Shown here: one piece after another, positions 17,931 through 26,689 of the stretch
Numbering within the stretch: position 1 is the first letter of the stretch
How the letters are laid out: each line of letters starts with the position of its first letter
Assembly (NCBI RefSeq): GCF_001422725.1
Contig: NZ_LMMA01000036.1
Span: forward strand, 196,274 to 260,273
Direction: 5' to 3'
Length of the DNA stretch: 64,000 nucleotides
DNA from: Flavobacterium sp. Leaf82
GTDB lineage: Bacteria > Bacteroidota > Bacteroidia > Flavobacteriales > Flavobacteriaceae
Program-made: the position numbers and the translations under genes
Notes under the pieces: model-generated
What the model was told of the DNA's origin: nothing
Seen by the model: only the letters and a program-made list of their open reading frames with translations
Database searches by the model: none

Positions 17931-19826
17931 TTAAAAAGCAAAGCATGAACATCCTAAAGCGCCCCAGAATGCGTTATAATTGTTTACCGGAATATTACTC
18001 ATTCGTGCCGCATTATGATCGTGCGCATGAACATCGCAGCTTCCGGAACAGCAATGAATTTGTTGTGCCGCATTGTTTATGGCTGAATTTGATTTTTGAA
18101 GTTTAATGTCGATGGCACTTTTATTATGAGATTCGGCATGATAATATCCGTTATAGATATTCGTTGGCGACCAATCCGGAAGTATTGGGATTGATGGCGG
18201 CGAAAAAGAAGAGAAATCTCCTTTTGCGTAGACAATTTTTCCGTTTACAACTGTCAAAACCGATTCTATATTTTTGATATCTTCCTCCTCTACCGTAAAA
18301 TAATCACGATCCAGAACGACAAGATCGGCAAGCATTCCGGTTTGAATATCTCCTTTTTTATTTTGTTCCTGCGAAAACCACGCACTTCCTCTCGTATACA
18401 ATTGCAAAGCGGTATCACGGCTCAAACGGCTTTCGTTATACAATTGCAAACCTCCAACGGTTTTACCCGCGGTAAGCCAATACATAGAAACCCACGGATT
18501 GTAACTGCTAACTCGTGTCGCATCAGAACCTCCGCCAACGGGAATTTGCATGTCGAGCATTTTTTGTATTGGCGGTGTATTTTCGGCTGCTTTTGCACCG
18601 TATCTTTCTGTAAAATATTCCCCTTGATACGCCATTCGGCTTTGTATCGCGATTCCGCCTCCAAGCGCTTTTACGCGTTCGATATTGCGATCGTCAATCG
18701 TTTCTGCGTGATCAAATATCCAGGGTAAATCGTTGAACGGGATTTCTTTGTTTACTTTTTCGAATACATTCAAAAATCTGGTAATGCTTTCGTTATAAGT
18801 TGCATGAAGTCTGAAAGGCCAGCGATTGGCAACCAGTAACCGAATCACTTTTTCTAACTCGGCTTCCATATGTTCCGGAAGATCCGGTCTTGGCTGTAGG
18901 AAATCTTCAAAATCTGCTGCCGAAAAAACCAGCATTTCCCCTGCACCATTATGGCGGTACATATCATCGCCCTGATACAGTTTTACTTCCTGGATCCATT
19001 CGTCAAAATCTTCAAATTCCTGTTTTGGGCGTTGGGTAAATAAATTATACGCAATACGAACCGTAAGCTGTTTTTTCTCATTAAGCTCGTTTACGACTTT
19101 ATAATCGTCAGGATAATTCTGGAATCCGCCACCGGCATCGATCACACTTGTGATCCCAAAACGGTTTAGTTCCTTCATATAATGACGTGTAGAATTGATC
19201 TGGTGTTCGTAGGAAAGTTTTGGTCCTTTTGCCAGTGTCGAATATAAAATCATGGCATTTGGCGAAGCAATAATTAATCCGGTTGGTTCACCTTTTGCAT
19301 CTTTTTGAATCACGCCGCCTTGTGGCGCAGGCGTATCCTTTGTAAAACCAATTACTTTAAGCGCTGCACGGTTCAGGAAAGCACGATCGTACAAATGCAG
19401 GATAAAAACCGGAGTTTCTGGCGCTATTGCGTTGATTTCGTCAAGGGTTGGCATTCGTCTTTCGGCAAACTGAAACTCAGACCAGCCTCCTACCACACGA
19501 ACCCATTGCGGCGATGGCGTTCTGTCGACTTGTTCTTTCAACATTCGCATTGCATCTGCTAATGACGGAACACCATCCCAACGCAATTCAAGGTTATAAT
19601 TCAATCCGCCGCGAATCAAATGAATGTGCGAATCATTTATTCCGGGAACAACTCTTTTTTGATGAAGATCAATCAGTTTTGTATCAGGTTGACTGTAGGC
19701 TAAAATTTCAGCATCACTTCCTACAGCAATAAATTTACCGTCTTTAATGGCAACTGCCCTAGCGGTTTTATTGATGGTGGCGAAAGAATGTATTTTTCCG
19801 TTGAATAAAATAATATCTGCTTTCAT
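17931..19826 (-). CDS. YtcJ-like metal-dependent amidohydrolase with Cys/His-rich tail
   Basis: Amidohydrolase_3 family enzyme of 631 residues, predicted to hydrolyse an amide or cyclic amide with a bound divalent metal. Visible ligand motifs are NDSHIHLIRGG near the N-terminus, LHATYNES, FDHAETIDDRN and GGGSDATRVSSYNPW. The core ends near residue 560 (VVLDRDYFTVEE, VNGKIVYAKGDF). An extra C-terminal tail of about 60 residues contains HCCSGSCDVHAHDHN and ends in GCSCFAF, an unusual cluster of Cys and His that could bind a metal. There is no signal peptide. It is first in the operon with DoxX, Dps and YoaK-like genes; the substrate is unknown. Confidence 0.88.
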   Translation of the reverse strand: MKADIILFNGKIHSFATINKTARAVAIKDGKFIAVGSDAEILAYSQPDTKLIDLHQKRVVPGINDSHIHLIRGGLNYNLELRWDGVPSLADAMRMLKEQVDRTPSPQWVRVVGGWSEFQFAERRMPTLDEINAIAPETPVFILHLYDRAFLNRAALKVIGFTKDTPAPQGGVIQKDAKGEPTGLIIASPNAMILYSTLAKGPKLSYEHQINSTRHYMKELNRFGITSVIDAGGGFQNYPDDYKVVNELNEKKQLTVRIAYNLFTQRPKQEFEDFDEWIQEVKLYQGDDMYRHNGAGEMLVFSAADFEDFLQPRPDLPEHMEAELEKVIRLLVANRWPFRLHATYNESITRFLNVFEKVNKEIPFNDLPWIFDHAETIDDRNIERVKALGGGIAIQSRMAYQGEYFTERYGAKAAENTPPIQKMLDMQIPVGGGSDATRVSSYNPWVSMYWLTAGKTVGGLQLYNESRLSRDTALQLYTRGSAWFSQEQNKKGDIQTGMLADLVVLDRDYFTVEEEDIKNIESVLTVVNGKIVYAKGDFSSFSPPSIPILPDWSPTNIYNGYYHAESHNKSAIDIKLQKSNSAINNAAQQIHCCSGSCDVHAHDHNAARMSNIPVNNYNAFWGALGCSCFAF

Positions 19827-19900
19827 ATTAAAATTCTTAGTTGATTATTAGGGAGCTTATTTATCAGGTATTTTGTGCTTTCGATTGTGTTTTGACAACT

Positions 19901-19916
19901 TACAATAAAGATACCT
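19901..19916 (-). promoter_or_regulatory. Candidate sigma-54 (-24/-12) promoter of the amidohydrolase-doxX-dps operon
   Basis: On the minus strand it reads AGGTATCTTTATTGTA: GG in the -24 box and TTGT in the -12 box at ten-base spacing, as in the element at 11886-11901. The predicted transcript start is near 19890, 64 nt before the ATG. The -12 box lacks the usual C, so the match is partial; shared architecture is the main support. Confidence 0.45.
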
Positions 19917-19973
19917 AAAAATTTAACCCGCTATAAAACAACTGTTTTACGGTTTTGACCGTGATTTATTTTT

Positions 19974-19985
19974 ACGATATATCGT
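19974..19985. promoter_or_regulatory. Candidate upstream activator site (perfect palindrome ACGATATATCGT)
   Basis: A perfect 12-bp palindrome 57 bp upstream of the -24/-12-like element, centred about 90 bp before the predicted transcript start. It matches 11 of 12 bases of the site at 11958-11969. The rest of the 515-bp gap 19827-20341 shows no gene. Confidence 0.45.
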
Positions 19986-20341
19986 TAATTTGTGACTGAT
20001 TTATTAAATGTGGATAATTTTTAAAGTACAATAAATTCAATTGGTGATATTTAATCAACTTATTCTCTTCTTAAAAAAGAGAAAGCGGAAGATTTGAGGT
20101 TCTTTATTACTTAAAAAATCAACTGAATTTTTATTAATACTACACTTTTTTAATTCTCAGTTCTTTAAAATATAATTGTGCCGGGTTTCTTGTTGTGATA
20201 GCAATTTTAACTTAAAAATGACCTAGCTTTGCCTCTCTGTACTTTGATTTTTCTGGTAAGAATACCTTATTTTACTTAAGTCTTGTACTTGTATTTTTCA
20301 AATTAAAAAAAAAACCTGAAAGCAATTATTCAATCTTTATT

Positions 20342-22585
20342 ATGTCGCAATTAATACGAACCGGTATTTTATTTCTCTTCCTTCAATTTGGCTTTATTGT
20401 ATCGGCTCAGCCAATTGCCAGACAAAAAGGTGATATCCTGAAAATGGAATTAGAAAAAAAACTGAATGATACTGTTCGTGTTCTAAAACTTCAGGAATTA
20501 AGTCTTTATTATGTAAAGAAAGTTGGTGAGCTCAAAATTGATATGGACAGCAGTTATGTAGTGGCCAGGGAAGCTGAATTACTAAGCGACAAAATTAATT
20601 TTAAGAGAGGAAAATGGATGAGTTATGTTTTGTATTCTCAGATTTATAGAGAAGGTCAAAACCCTGAAAAAGGAAGAAAGGAACTGAACAAAGCATTTGC
20701 GATTGCCAAAAAAAATAAAGTAGACTGGCTTGAAGGTGAAGCTTATCTTGAACTTACCAATTATTATGAATTAAATACTACTGGTCTTAAAATAAGGATT
20801 GAGAATATAGAAAAAGCCCTTGCTGCTTTTAAAAAAGCGGGTCAGAAAAAAAAGATGGCAGATCTTCTGGTCTATTTTGGTGCGCATTATTATTATCTGG
20901 GCGAGTTTAAAGAGGCACTTCATAAATACGACGAAGCAAAAAAAATATATACAGCTATTGGCAGCAATGATCTGCAAAACTTTTACAGTCAGGTTTTTAA
21001 AACTTATTCTAAACTGGGTTTATATCAGGAAGCAATAAAATATGGTCAGCTTGCGGTAAAATATGGCGAGAGAAATAAGGATGCTTTTTTTATGGCAGAC
21101 GATTATAATCATTTGGGATATGCCTATTATTATGTCGAAAATTATGAATTAGCGCTTGAATGCCACAAAAAGTCTTTTGCTTTAAGCCTGAAGGTTTTTC
21201 CTGATTACATGAATTTTTATATCGCAAATTCGATTATAAAAGAAATGCTAAAGCTAAAAAAGCTGAAGGAAGCTAAACTCTTTTTAGATACTGAACTTAA
21301 ATCCCAACAAATAAAAGACGACCGAGATTTGATCTGGTACAGAATAAGTCAGATTAATGTTTATGACGCTTTGGGCAATCTAAAACTGGCTGATAAATAT
21401 TGTAATGAAGTGATGTATCTTCAGGAAAAGAACAAAAAAAACTTACTGCAAATTTCCAGTTTTGAGGTAAACAATACGATTATAAGTCATTTGTTTAAGA
21501 TGAAAAATTATGAATTGGGTTTAAAATATCAACAAATAAATAAAGCTACATCTGCTAAAATTAAGGATATCAATATCATCATGAATGGTTATTTGATGGA
21601 GTTTAAGCTCGACTCTGCATCCGGCAACTACATGTCAGCGATTAGCAGTCTTAAAAACTATCACAAAATAAAAGACAGTCTTTTTAATGAGGTAAAATCA
21701 TATCAGATTTCGAATCTGGAAGTAAAATTTCAAACCGAAAACAAGGATCAGAATATTCAATTATTAACGAAAGAAAGTGCGCTGCAAAAAGCTAAAATCC
21801 AAAGTGATAAAGTGGCAAAACTAATCGCCGGTCTGGTTTTGTTTTTAGTCCTTATTATTACGGGATTAATTTTTAGGGGATATCAAAATAAAAAAGAAAG
21901 CAATAAAAAACTGGAGGCTAGTAAAAACCGAATCGAGAAAAAGAATAAAATCCTGCAAAATGTGGTTCAGGAAAAAGAATGGCTGCTAAAAGAAATTCAC
22001 CACAGGGTAAAGAATAATTTGCAGGTTGTGATGAGTTTACTAAATACACAATCGTCTTTTCTAAAAGATGAATCAGCAGTTATGGCGATAAAAGAAAGTC
22101 AGAACCGTATAAATTCGATGTCATTGATTCACCAGCGTTTGTATCAGTCAGAAGGTCTTTCGTGTATTAAAATGCCTGAATATATAAAGGAACTTATAAG
22201 TCATTTGAAAGATAGTTATCCTGTAAATTATAATTTTGTTGTTGCTGTTGAAGACATCGAAATGCACGTTTCGCAAGCAATCCCGATTGGATTAATCCTG
22301 AACGAAGGAATTACGAATGCTATAAAATATGCTTTCCCAAATGAGGAAAAAGGGACAATTACGGTAACATTAAGCCATTTTGAGGATGATTATTTCCGAC
22401 TTGAAATTGCGGATAATGGTGTAGGAATCGAAGGCGAAATTGATATTTCTAAATACAATTCGCTTGGTATGAAATTAATAGAAGGTTTAAGCAGGGATCT
22501 TAATGGAAAATTTGAAATTATAAATTCTAATGGTTTAAAAATAAGGATAACGTTTGTTTACGATTATGCTTTTAATTTTAAATAA
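20342..22585 (+). CDS. TPR-repeat sensor histidine kinase (HWE/HisKA_2 type)
   Basis: Exported-sensor kinase of 747 residues. A signal peptide (about 1-22, ending VSAQ) leads to a periplasmic array of TPR-like helical repeats (about 30-470), such as ALHKYDEAKKIYTAIG and YQEAIKYGQLAVKYGE. One transmembrane helix lies at about 497-515 (LIAGLVLFLVLIITGLIF). A coiled coil, the HisKA_2 segment LLKEIHHRVKNNLQVVMSLL (His at about 553) and an ATPase domain (LILNEGITNAIKYAFPNE, IADNGVGIEG) follow. There is no receiver and no adjacent regulator. The kinase core resembles the 15283-16296 kinase, so it may phosphorylate the same NtrC-type regulator. Confidence 0.9.
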   Translation: MSQLIRTGILFLFLQFGFIVSAQPIARQKGDILKMELEKKLNDTVRVLKLQELSLYYVKKVGELKIDMDSSYVVAREAELLSDKINFKRGKWMSYVLYSQIYREGQNPEKGRKELNKAFAIAKKNKVDWLEGEAYLELTNYYELNTTGLKIRIENIEKALAAFKKAGQKKKMADLLVYFGAHYYYLGEFKEALHKYDEAKKIYTAIGSNDLQNFYSQVFKTYSKLGLYQEAIKYGQLAVKYGERNKDAFFMADDYNHLGYAYYYVENYELALECHKKSFALSLKVFPDYMNFYIANSIIKEMLKLKKLKEAKLFLDTELKSQQIKDDRDLIWYRISQINVYDALGNLKLADKYCNEVMYLQEKNKKNLLQISSFEVNNTIISHLFKMKNYELGLKYQQINKATSAKIKDINIIMNGYLMEFKLDSASGNYMSAISSLKNYHKIKDSLFNEVKSYQISNLEVKFQTENKDQNIQLLTKESALQKAKIQSDKVAKLIAGLVLFLVLIITGLIFRGYQNKKESNKKLEASKNRIEKKNKILQNVVQEKEWLLKEIHHRVKNNLQVVMSLLNTQSSFLKDESAVMAIKESQNRINSMSLIHQRLYQSEGLSCIKMPEYIKELISHLKDSYPVNYNFVVAVEDIEMHVSQAIPIGLILNEGITNAIKYAFPNEEKGTITVTLSHFEDDYFRLEIADNGVGIEGEIDISKYNSLGMKLIEGLSRDLNGKFEIINSNGLKIRITFVYDYAFNFK

Positions 22586-22649
22586 CCTTTTATTTAATTT
22601 CTTCCAGAATCAGTTCAGAAACGGCATCAATTGCCCGAGCAATACTATT

Positions 22650-23306
22650 TTATTCTCCCGTTTCGCTATGTGGCGCATCTACGGGTTTGGATTGTGAAGA
22701 TCCTTTTTGACGTAAAAAAATGGACAATACAATAATAGCAAAAACAGAAAGGAATTCGCTTTGCCAATTTTGAAAAGATTCAAACCAAAAACGGGATTCT
22801 CCCCAATAGTCTGCTAAAGAAATTTGTGGATTTCCTTTAAGCATATTCGCTGAATTTTCGTCTTTGAAACTGCCGTAAAAATGGAGGGCAAAGGAAGCAA
22901 AAAACAGCAAAAATAAAATTATGGTCAATGAATTTTTATAAAGCCATAACCAAACGCCACCTTTTTTAACAGGCCATGGCGCGCCTTTACGTTCTGGAGA
23001 AGGTTCACGATCTACCGCTTCTTTTCCGTCAAAACCTTTAGATTCTGATGATCCTTTTTGTTTTAAAAATATAGTAAGCCATACAAATAAAGCCATTTGC
23101 AAAAACTCACTTTCCCAATTCTCAAAAGTAGATTCGATAAAATGTCCGGTGGTCAGATAATCACTCATCGTAACTGCATGACCGCCATTTTCTATAAGCT
23201 CTTTGTTATATTCATCAATACCAAAAAATACCTGGCCAAAAAAGGCTCCGATAAAAAGTAACAGAAACACAATAGACAGACTGTTTTGGTATAAAAATTT
23301 TTTCAT
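22650..23306 (-). CDS. Duplicated small-membrane-protein family (DUF6766-like), 218 aa
   Basis: Membrane protein built from two homologous halves. Half 1 (about 1-90) has YQNSLSIVFLLLFIGAF, a SDYL-GHF segment, then ENWESEFLQMALFVWLTIFL and KQKGSSESK. Half 2 (about 120-210) repeats this as YKNSLTIILFLLFFASF, ADYWGESRF, QNWQSEFLSVFAIIVLSIFL and RQKGSSQSK. Each half contributes two membrane helices and a short extracytoplasmic loop. I believe it belongs to DUF6766, whose function is unknown. It lies between a TPR kinase and a large catalase. An 18-codon coding-like stretch continues in frame immediately after its stop (see findings). Confidence 0.75.
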   Translation of the reverse strand: MKKFLYQNSLSIVFLLLFIGAFFGQVFFGIDEYNKELIENGGHAVTMSDYLTTGHFIESTFENWESEFLQMALFVWLTIFLKQKGSSESKGFDGKEAVDREPSPERKGAPWPVKKGGVWLWLYKNSLTIILFLLFFASFALHFYGSFKDENSANMLKGNPQISLADYWGESRFWFESFQNWQSEFLSVFAIIVLSIFLRQKGSSQSKPVDAPHSETGE

Positions 23307-23440
23307 GTTTTGCTTATTAAAAATTACATTTCATCAATTCTGTTTTTAATGAAACACACAGAAATACAGGTATTCAATTTTATATGAAAGCTATATTTCT
23401 GCGTGTTCTTTTTATTTTAATTTTATATGAGATTTAAGAA

Positions 23441-25591
23441 TTATGCTTGTTTTAGCAGGTCTTCTCTTTCCCAGAAACGGTGTCTTCCCATTGCTTTTAT
23501 AAAAGAAGTTGCTAGTGCTTTATCTCCTATTTTTTCGCTTGTTAAGATTCCGGCATCTTTATGAACATCATCTTTTAACGGCAGAACTTGAACTCCCTGA
23601 CCTTCGGCAGCAATAAATTTGCAGTGGTGGTAAGCATCTTTTATAAATTCGCCAACTTCTTTCTTGTTTTTAAGTGCTGTAATTCCTTTTCCTGCAGGAA
23701 TAAATACGGCATCAAATAAAACAGATGAAGCGATAAGATAACTTTGATCTACCGGAATTTCAAGACCTTCCTCTGAAACGATAGTTCCTAAATGCGGTGC
23801 AATAATTACTGCTTTTGCTCCAGCATCTTTAAGAGCCAGTTTCATCGTTTTTACTGAGTCGGCATTTACACCTTCTGCACATAAAAATGCAACTTGTCTG
23901 GTGGCAATTGTATTCGAGATTGTTGGATTTTTAAGCATGCTTAACGCATCAGAACTTTCAATAGATTGTTTTACTTCCGTTGGTTCATGTTTTCCGTTAT
24001 CATCAGCTCCAACTCCGTGGTTAATTGGTTTTTCAAGTTCTGTTGGTACAGTCATCCCTAAAGCTTTTGCTACTTTTGCAGCAAGATTTTTATCTATTTT
24101 AGAGATTAATCCCAACATTCTTTCTCTGATTGCTTTTGTTTCTACTTTTCCAAGTTCAAAAGACAAAGCGTCTGCAATATGATTTTGTTCTATTGGCGTC
24201 TGGCTGTTAAAGAAAAGTTTTGCCTGACTAAAATGATCTGAGAAACTTTCGCTTCTTTCGCGGATTTTTTGAGCATCGATTCTTTCGTTGAAACTACTAA
24301 AACCTCCTTCGTCTATTTTTGCCTGAAACGGACAACCACCGCCTAATGAATTAGGGTGATAACTTACTCGCCCAGTTGGAATTTCCTGACGCATATGTCC
24401 GTCTCGCTGGTTGTTGTGCATTGGCGCAACAGTACGATTAATTGGAATTTCATGAAAATTAGGACTTCCTAATCTTGATAATTGTGTATCTGTGTACGAA
24501 AATAAACGTCCTTGTAATAATGGATCGTTAGAGAAATCGATTCCGGGAACAACATGTCCGGGATGAAAAGCAACTTGTTCTGTTTCTGCAAAAAAGTTAT
24601 CCGGATTTTTGTTCAGCACCATTTTTCCTATAATTTGTACAGGAACTAATTCTTCCGGTATCAATTTAGTTGGGTCCAGAAGATCAAACTCAAATTTATG
24701 TTCATCAGCTTCCGGAACAATTTGTACGCCTAATTCCCATTCAGGGAAATTTCCTCCTTCTATAGCTTCCCAAAGATCTTGTCTGTGGAAATCTGAATTT
24801 TTACCTGAAATTTTTTGTGCTTCATCCCAAGCAACAGCGTGTGTTCCTAATTTAGGTTTCCAATGAAATTTTACAAAATGTGATTCGTTATTTTTATTGA
24901 TAAATCTAAAGGTATGAACTCCAAAACCTTCCATCATTCTTAAACTTCTTGGAATCGCCCTGTCACTCATTACCCACATTATCATGTGCATAGATTCCGG
25001 CATTAACGAAATAAAATCCCAGAAAGTATCGTGTGCTGATGCTGCTTGTGGCATTTCATGATGTGGTTCCGGTTTTACGGCATGAATTAAATCAGGAAAT
25101 TTCATGGCATCCTGAATAAAAAATACCGGCATATTGTTTCCTACTAAATCATAGTTTCCTTCTTGTGTGTAAAATTTAACCGAAAATCCGCGCACATCAC
25201 GTGCCAAATCTGTAGAACCTCTTGATCCTGCAACGGTCGAGAAACGTACAAAAACGGGGGTTTTGATACTTTTATCGTTAAGGAAACCTGCTTTTGTATA
25301 TTTTTCCATAGAATCATACAATTCAAAATATCCATGAGCTGCAGATCCTCTCGCATGAACAATTCTTTCCGGAATGCGTTCGTGGTCGAAATGGGTAATT
25401 TTTTCTCTCAGAATAAAATCTTCCAATAACGAAGGTCCTCTCTCACCAGCTTTTAATGAGTTGTTGTTGTCGTTAATTTTTACTCCTTGATTGGTAGTCA
25501 AAAATTGATTGTCAGCATTTGATTTATTGATCTCTAAATCTCTTTGCTTATCATCAGCGTGATCCTGACTTGGTTTCTTTGAATTTTTCAT
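23441..25591 (-). CDS. katE: Large-subunit monofunctional catalase (HPII/KatE type)
   Basis: Heme catalase disproportionating hydrogen peroxide, 716 residues, the clade-2 length. The distal His lies in RIVHARGSAAHG, the catalytic Asn in YDLVGNNMPVFFIQD, and the proximal heme-ligand Tyr in RLFSYTDTQLSRLG. An N-terminal extension of about 60 residues and a C-terminal flavodoxin/DJ-1-like domain (about 565-716, starting RQVAFLCAEGVNADS) are the clade's extra parts. It is cytoplasmic. It is a single gene 134 bp upstream of the DUF6766-like gene on the same strand. Small stress-type genes follow upstream, as commonly seen in flavobacterial stationary-phase loci. Confidence 0.95.
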   Translation of the reverse strand: MKNSKKPSQDHADDKQRDLEINKSNADNQFLTTNQGVKINDNNNSLKAGERGPSLLEDFILREKITHFDHERIPERIVHARGSAAHGYFELYDSMEKYTKAGFLNDKSIKTPVFVRFSTVAGSRGSTDLARDVRGFSVKFYTQEGNYDLVGNNMPVFFIQDAMKFPDLIHAVKPEPHHEMPQAASAHDTFWDFISLMPESMHMIMWVMSDRAIPRSLRMMEGFGVHTFRFINKNNESHFVKFHWKPKLGTHAVAWDEAQKISGKNSDFHRQDLWEAIEGGNFPEWELGVQIVPEADEHKFEFDLLDPTKLIPEELVPVQIIGKMVLNKNPDNFFAETEQVAFHPGHVVPGIDFSNDPLLQGRLFSYTDTQLSRLGSPNFHEIPINRTVAPMHNNQRDGHMRQEIPTGRVSYHPNSLGGGCPFQAKIDEGGFSSFNERIDAQKIRERSESFSDHFSQAKLFFNSQTPIEQNHIADALSFELGKVETKAIRERMLGLISKIDKNLAAKVAKALGMTVPTELEKPINHGVGADDNGKHEPTEVKQSIESSDALSMLKNPTISNTIATRQVAFLCAEGVNADSVKTMKLALKDAGAKAVIIAPHLGTIVSEEGLEIPVDQSYLIASSVLFDAVFIPAGKGITALKNKKEVGEFIKDAYHHCKFIAAEGQGVQVLPLKDDVHKDAGILTSEKIGDKALATSFIKAMGRHRFWEREDLLKQA

Positions 25592-25915
25592 TTTTTTGAT
25601 AGTTGTTTAGGATTTTTAAATAGTTTTAAAAAAAACAGTATTTCTAATTCTCTAGTTATCATTAGCATTTTGAGAATTATCAACTGTAACAAGCCTGACA
25701 AATTTACTTTTCTATAAAACCAAGTGCTTACATGATTATACACAAAGATTACATCATTTAAACATTTGAAAATCAGCAATAACATTAATTTAAAAAATAG
25801 TAGTACCTCTCTTGAAAAAAGTTATATTATTTGTACAAATACTTACATTATAATTAACTGTTAATTATACAATTAGATTTTATTTTTCTGTAAGGAATCA
25901 GGAAGTATTAGGAAG

Positions 25916-25923
25916 TAGATTTG
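25916..25923 (+). promoter_or_regulatory. Possible Bacteroidetes -7 box
   Basis: TAGATTTG matches the TAnnTTTG -7 consensus exactly and lies 26 bp before the ATG at 25950. No good TTTG -33 box is present at the ideal distance, so this is tentative. The remaining gap 25592-25915 shows no gene or repeat. Confidence 0.35.
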
Positions 25924-25949
25924 TATAATAACCTTATGAAAAAGCTATT

Positions 25950-26099
25950 ATGAAAACTACCGATCAAAAAAACAGCAGCACTGCAACATCAGGTGCAAAG
26001 TCTACAGATAAAAAAACAGACAAGAAAGAAACGTCTCCAAAAAGAGAAACTAAACCAAATGCAAAGGATGAAAAAAAGCCTGCAACTGCAAAAAAATAA
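25950..26099 (+). CDS. Small Lys/Thr-rich protein (49 aa)
   Basis: A short frame beginning MKTTDQKNSSTATSG and ending KKPATAKK, made almost entirely of Lys, Thr, Ser, Ala, Asp and Glu. It has no hydrophobic core, so it is predicted to be disordered and nucleic-acid or polyanion binding at best. A -7-like box lies 26 bp upstream. Small basic Lys-rich proteins of this kind occur near stress genes in flavobacteria, but I do not recognise a named family. Its TAA is followed in the same frame by a long acidic open frame. Confidence 0.6.
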   Translation: MKTTDQKNSSTATSGAKSTDKKTDKKETSPKRETKPNAKDEKKPATAKK

Positions 26100-26117
26100 T
26101 TAATTCTAAATTATAGT

Positions 26118-26504
26118 ATAATAGAAAATAGAGAAAATCAAAATTATGGTCAAGAAAACCGTGATTTTAATCAGGACTTAGATACTCTTATCGATAAAGA
26201 AAATGCCAATAAAGACAATAGATATAAAGTTCAGGAAGAATTTATAGACGATGTCAATCACCAAACGAATGATTATAACAGAAATGAAAATAATCCGGGC
26301 GAAGAGCCAATCGTAAATGATGAGGAGCAAATTACAAATGATGAAGATCCGGAAGATTTAGATGATTCATTAGAAAAAGACGGAGATCTGGATGACGATG
26401 ATTCAGAAGAAGAAAAAGAAGAAGAAATCTCAAGAAATCTGGAACGCGATATTGATGAAGTTTCGCATGATCCTTTTCCGAGTATTAGTCCGGAAAAATT
26501 TTAG
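26118..26504 (+). CDS. Acidic disordered protein, no ATG start (ATA proposed)
   Basis: An open frame running from 26100 to the TAG at 26502-26504 that encodes an Asp/Glu/Asn-rich protein: ENRENQNYGQENRDFNQDLD at the N-terminus, ENANKDNRYKVQEEFIDDVN in the middle, a strongly acidic stretch and a C-terminal PFPSISPEKF. The composition looks coding. No in-frame ATG, GTG or TTG is suitably placed; tandem ATA codons at 26118 and 26121 sit where a start would be expected. It shares the frame of the basic 49-aa frame and is separated from it only by TAA. A terminator follows directly. It could also be a pseudogene with a lost start. Confidence 0.5.
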   Translation: MIENRENQNYGQENRDFNQDLDTLIDKENANKDNRYKVQEEFIDDVNHQTNDYNRNENNPGEEPIVNDEEQITNDEDPEDLDDSLEKDGDLDDDDSEEEKEEEISRNLERDIDEVSHDPFPSISPEKF

Positions 26505-26525
26505 ATCATGAAATATTACTATTAG

Positions 26526-26568
26526 ATAACCGTTAGGATTTAAAACTTAACGGTTATTTTTTTTATGA
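26526..26568 (+). terminator. Rho-independent terminator
   Basis: The stem TAACCGTTA / TAACGGTTA with an AT-rich loop is followed by a run of eight or more T residues. It lies 21 bp after the acidic frame, showing that a plus-strand transcript ends here and supporting that frame being transcribed. Confidence 0.85.
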
Positions 26569-26689
26569 TCGGTACTGAAATTTTATAATAAAAAATTAAA
26601 ACTATATAAGCTTAATAGATTGAATTGCAGTAATTTTAAAATATCTGTTTTGAATACAAAAAGTGATTAAAAATTTTTAATTTGTCTAT

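Noticed and set aside
25588..25785. 65-residue frame upstream of the catalase
   Set aside because: AT-rich spacer with low-complexity residues; it overlaps the catalase start and has no family features.
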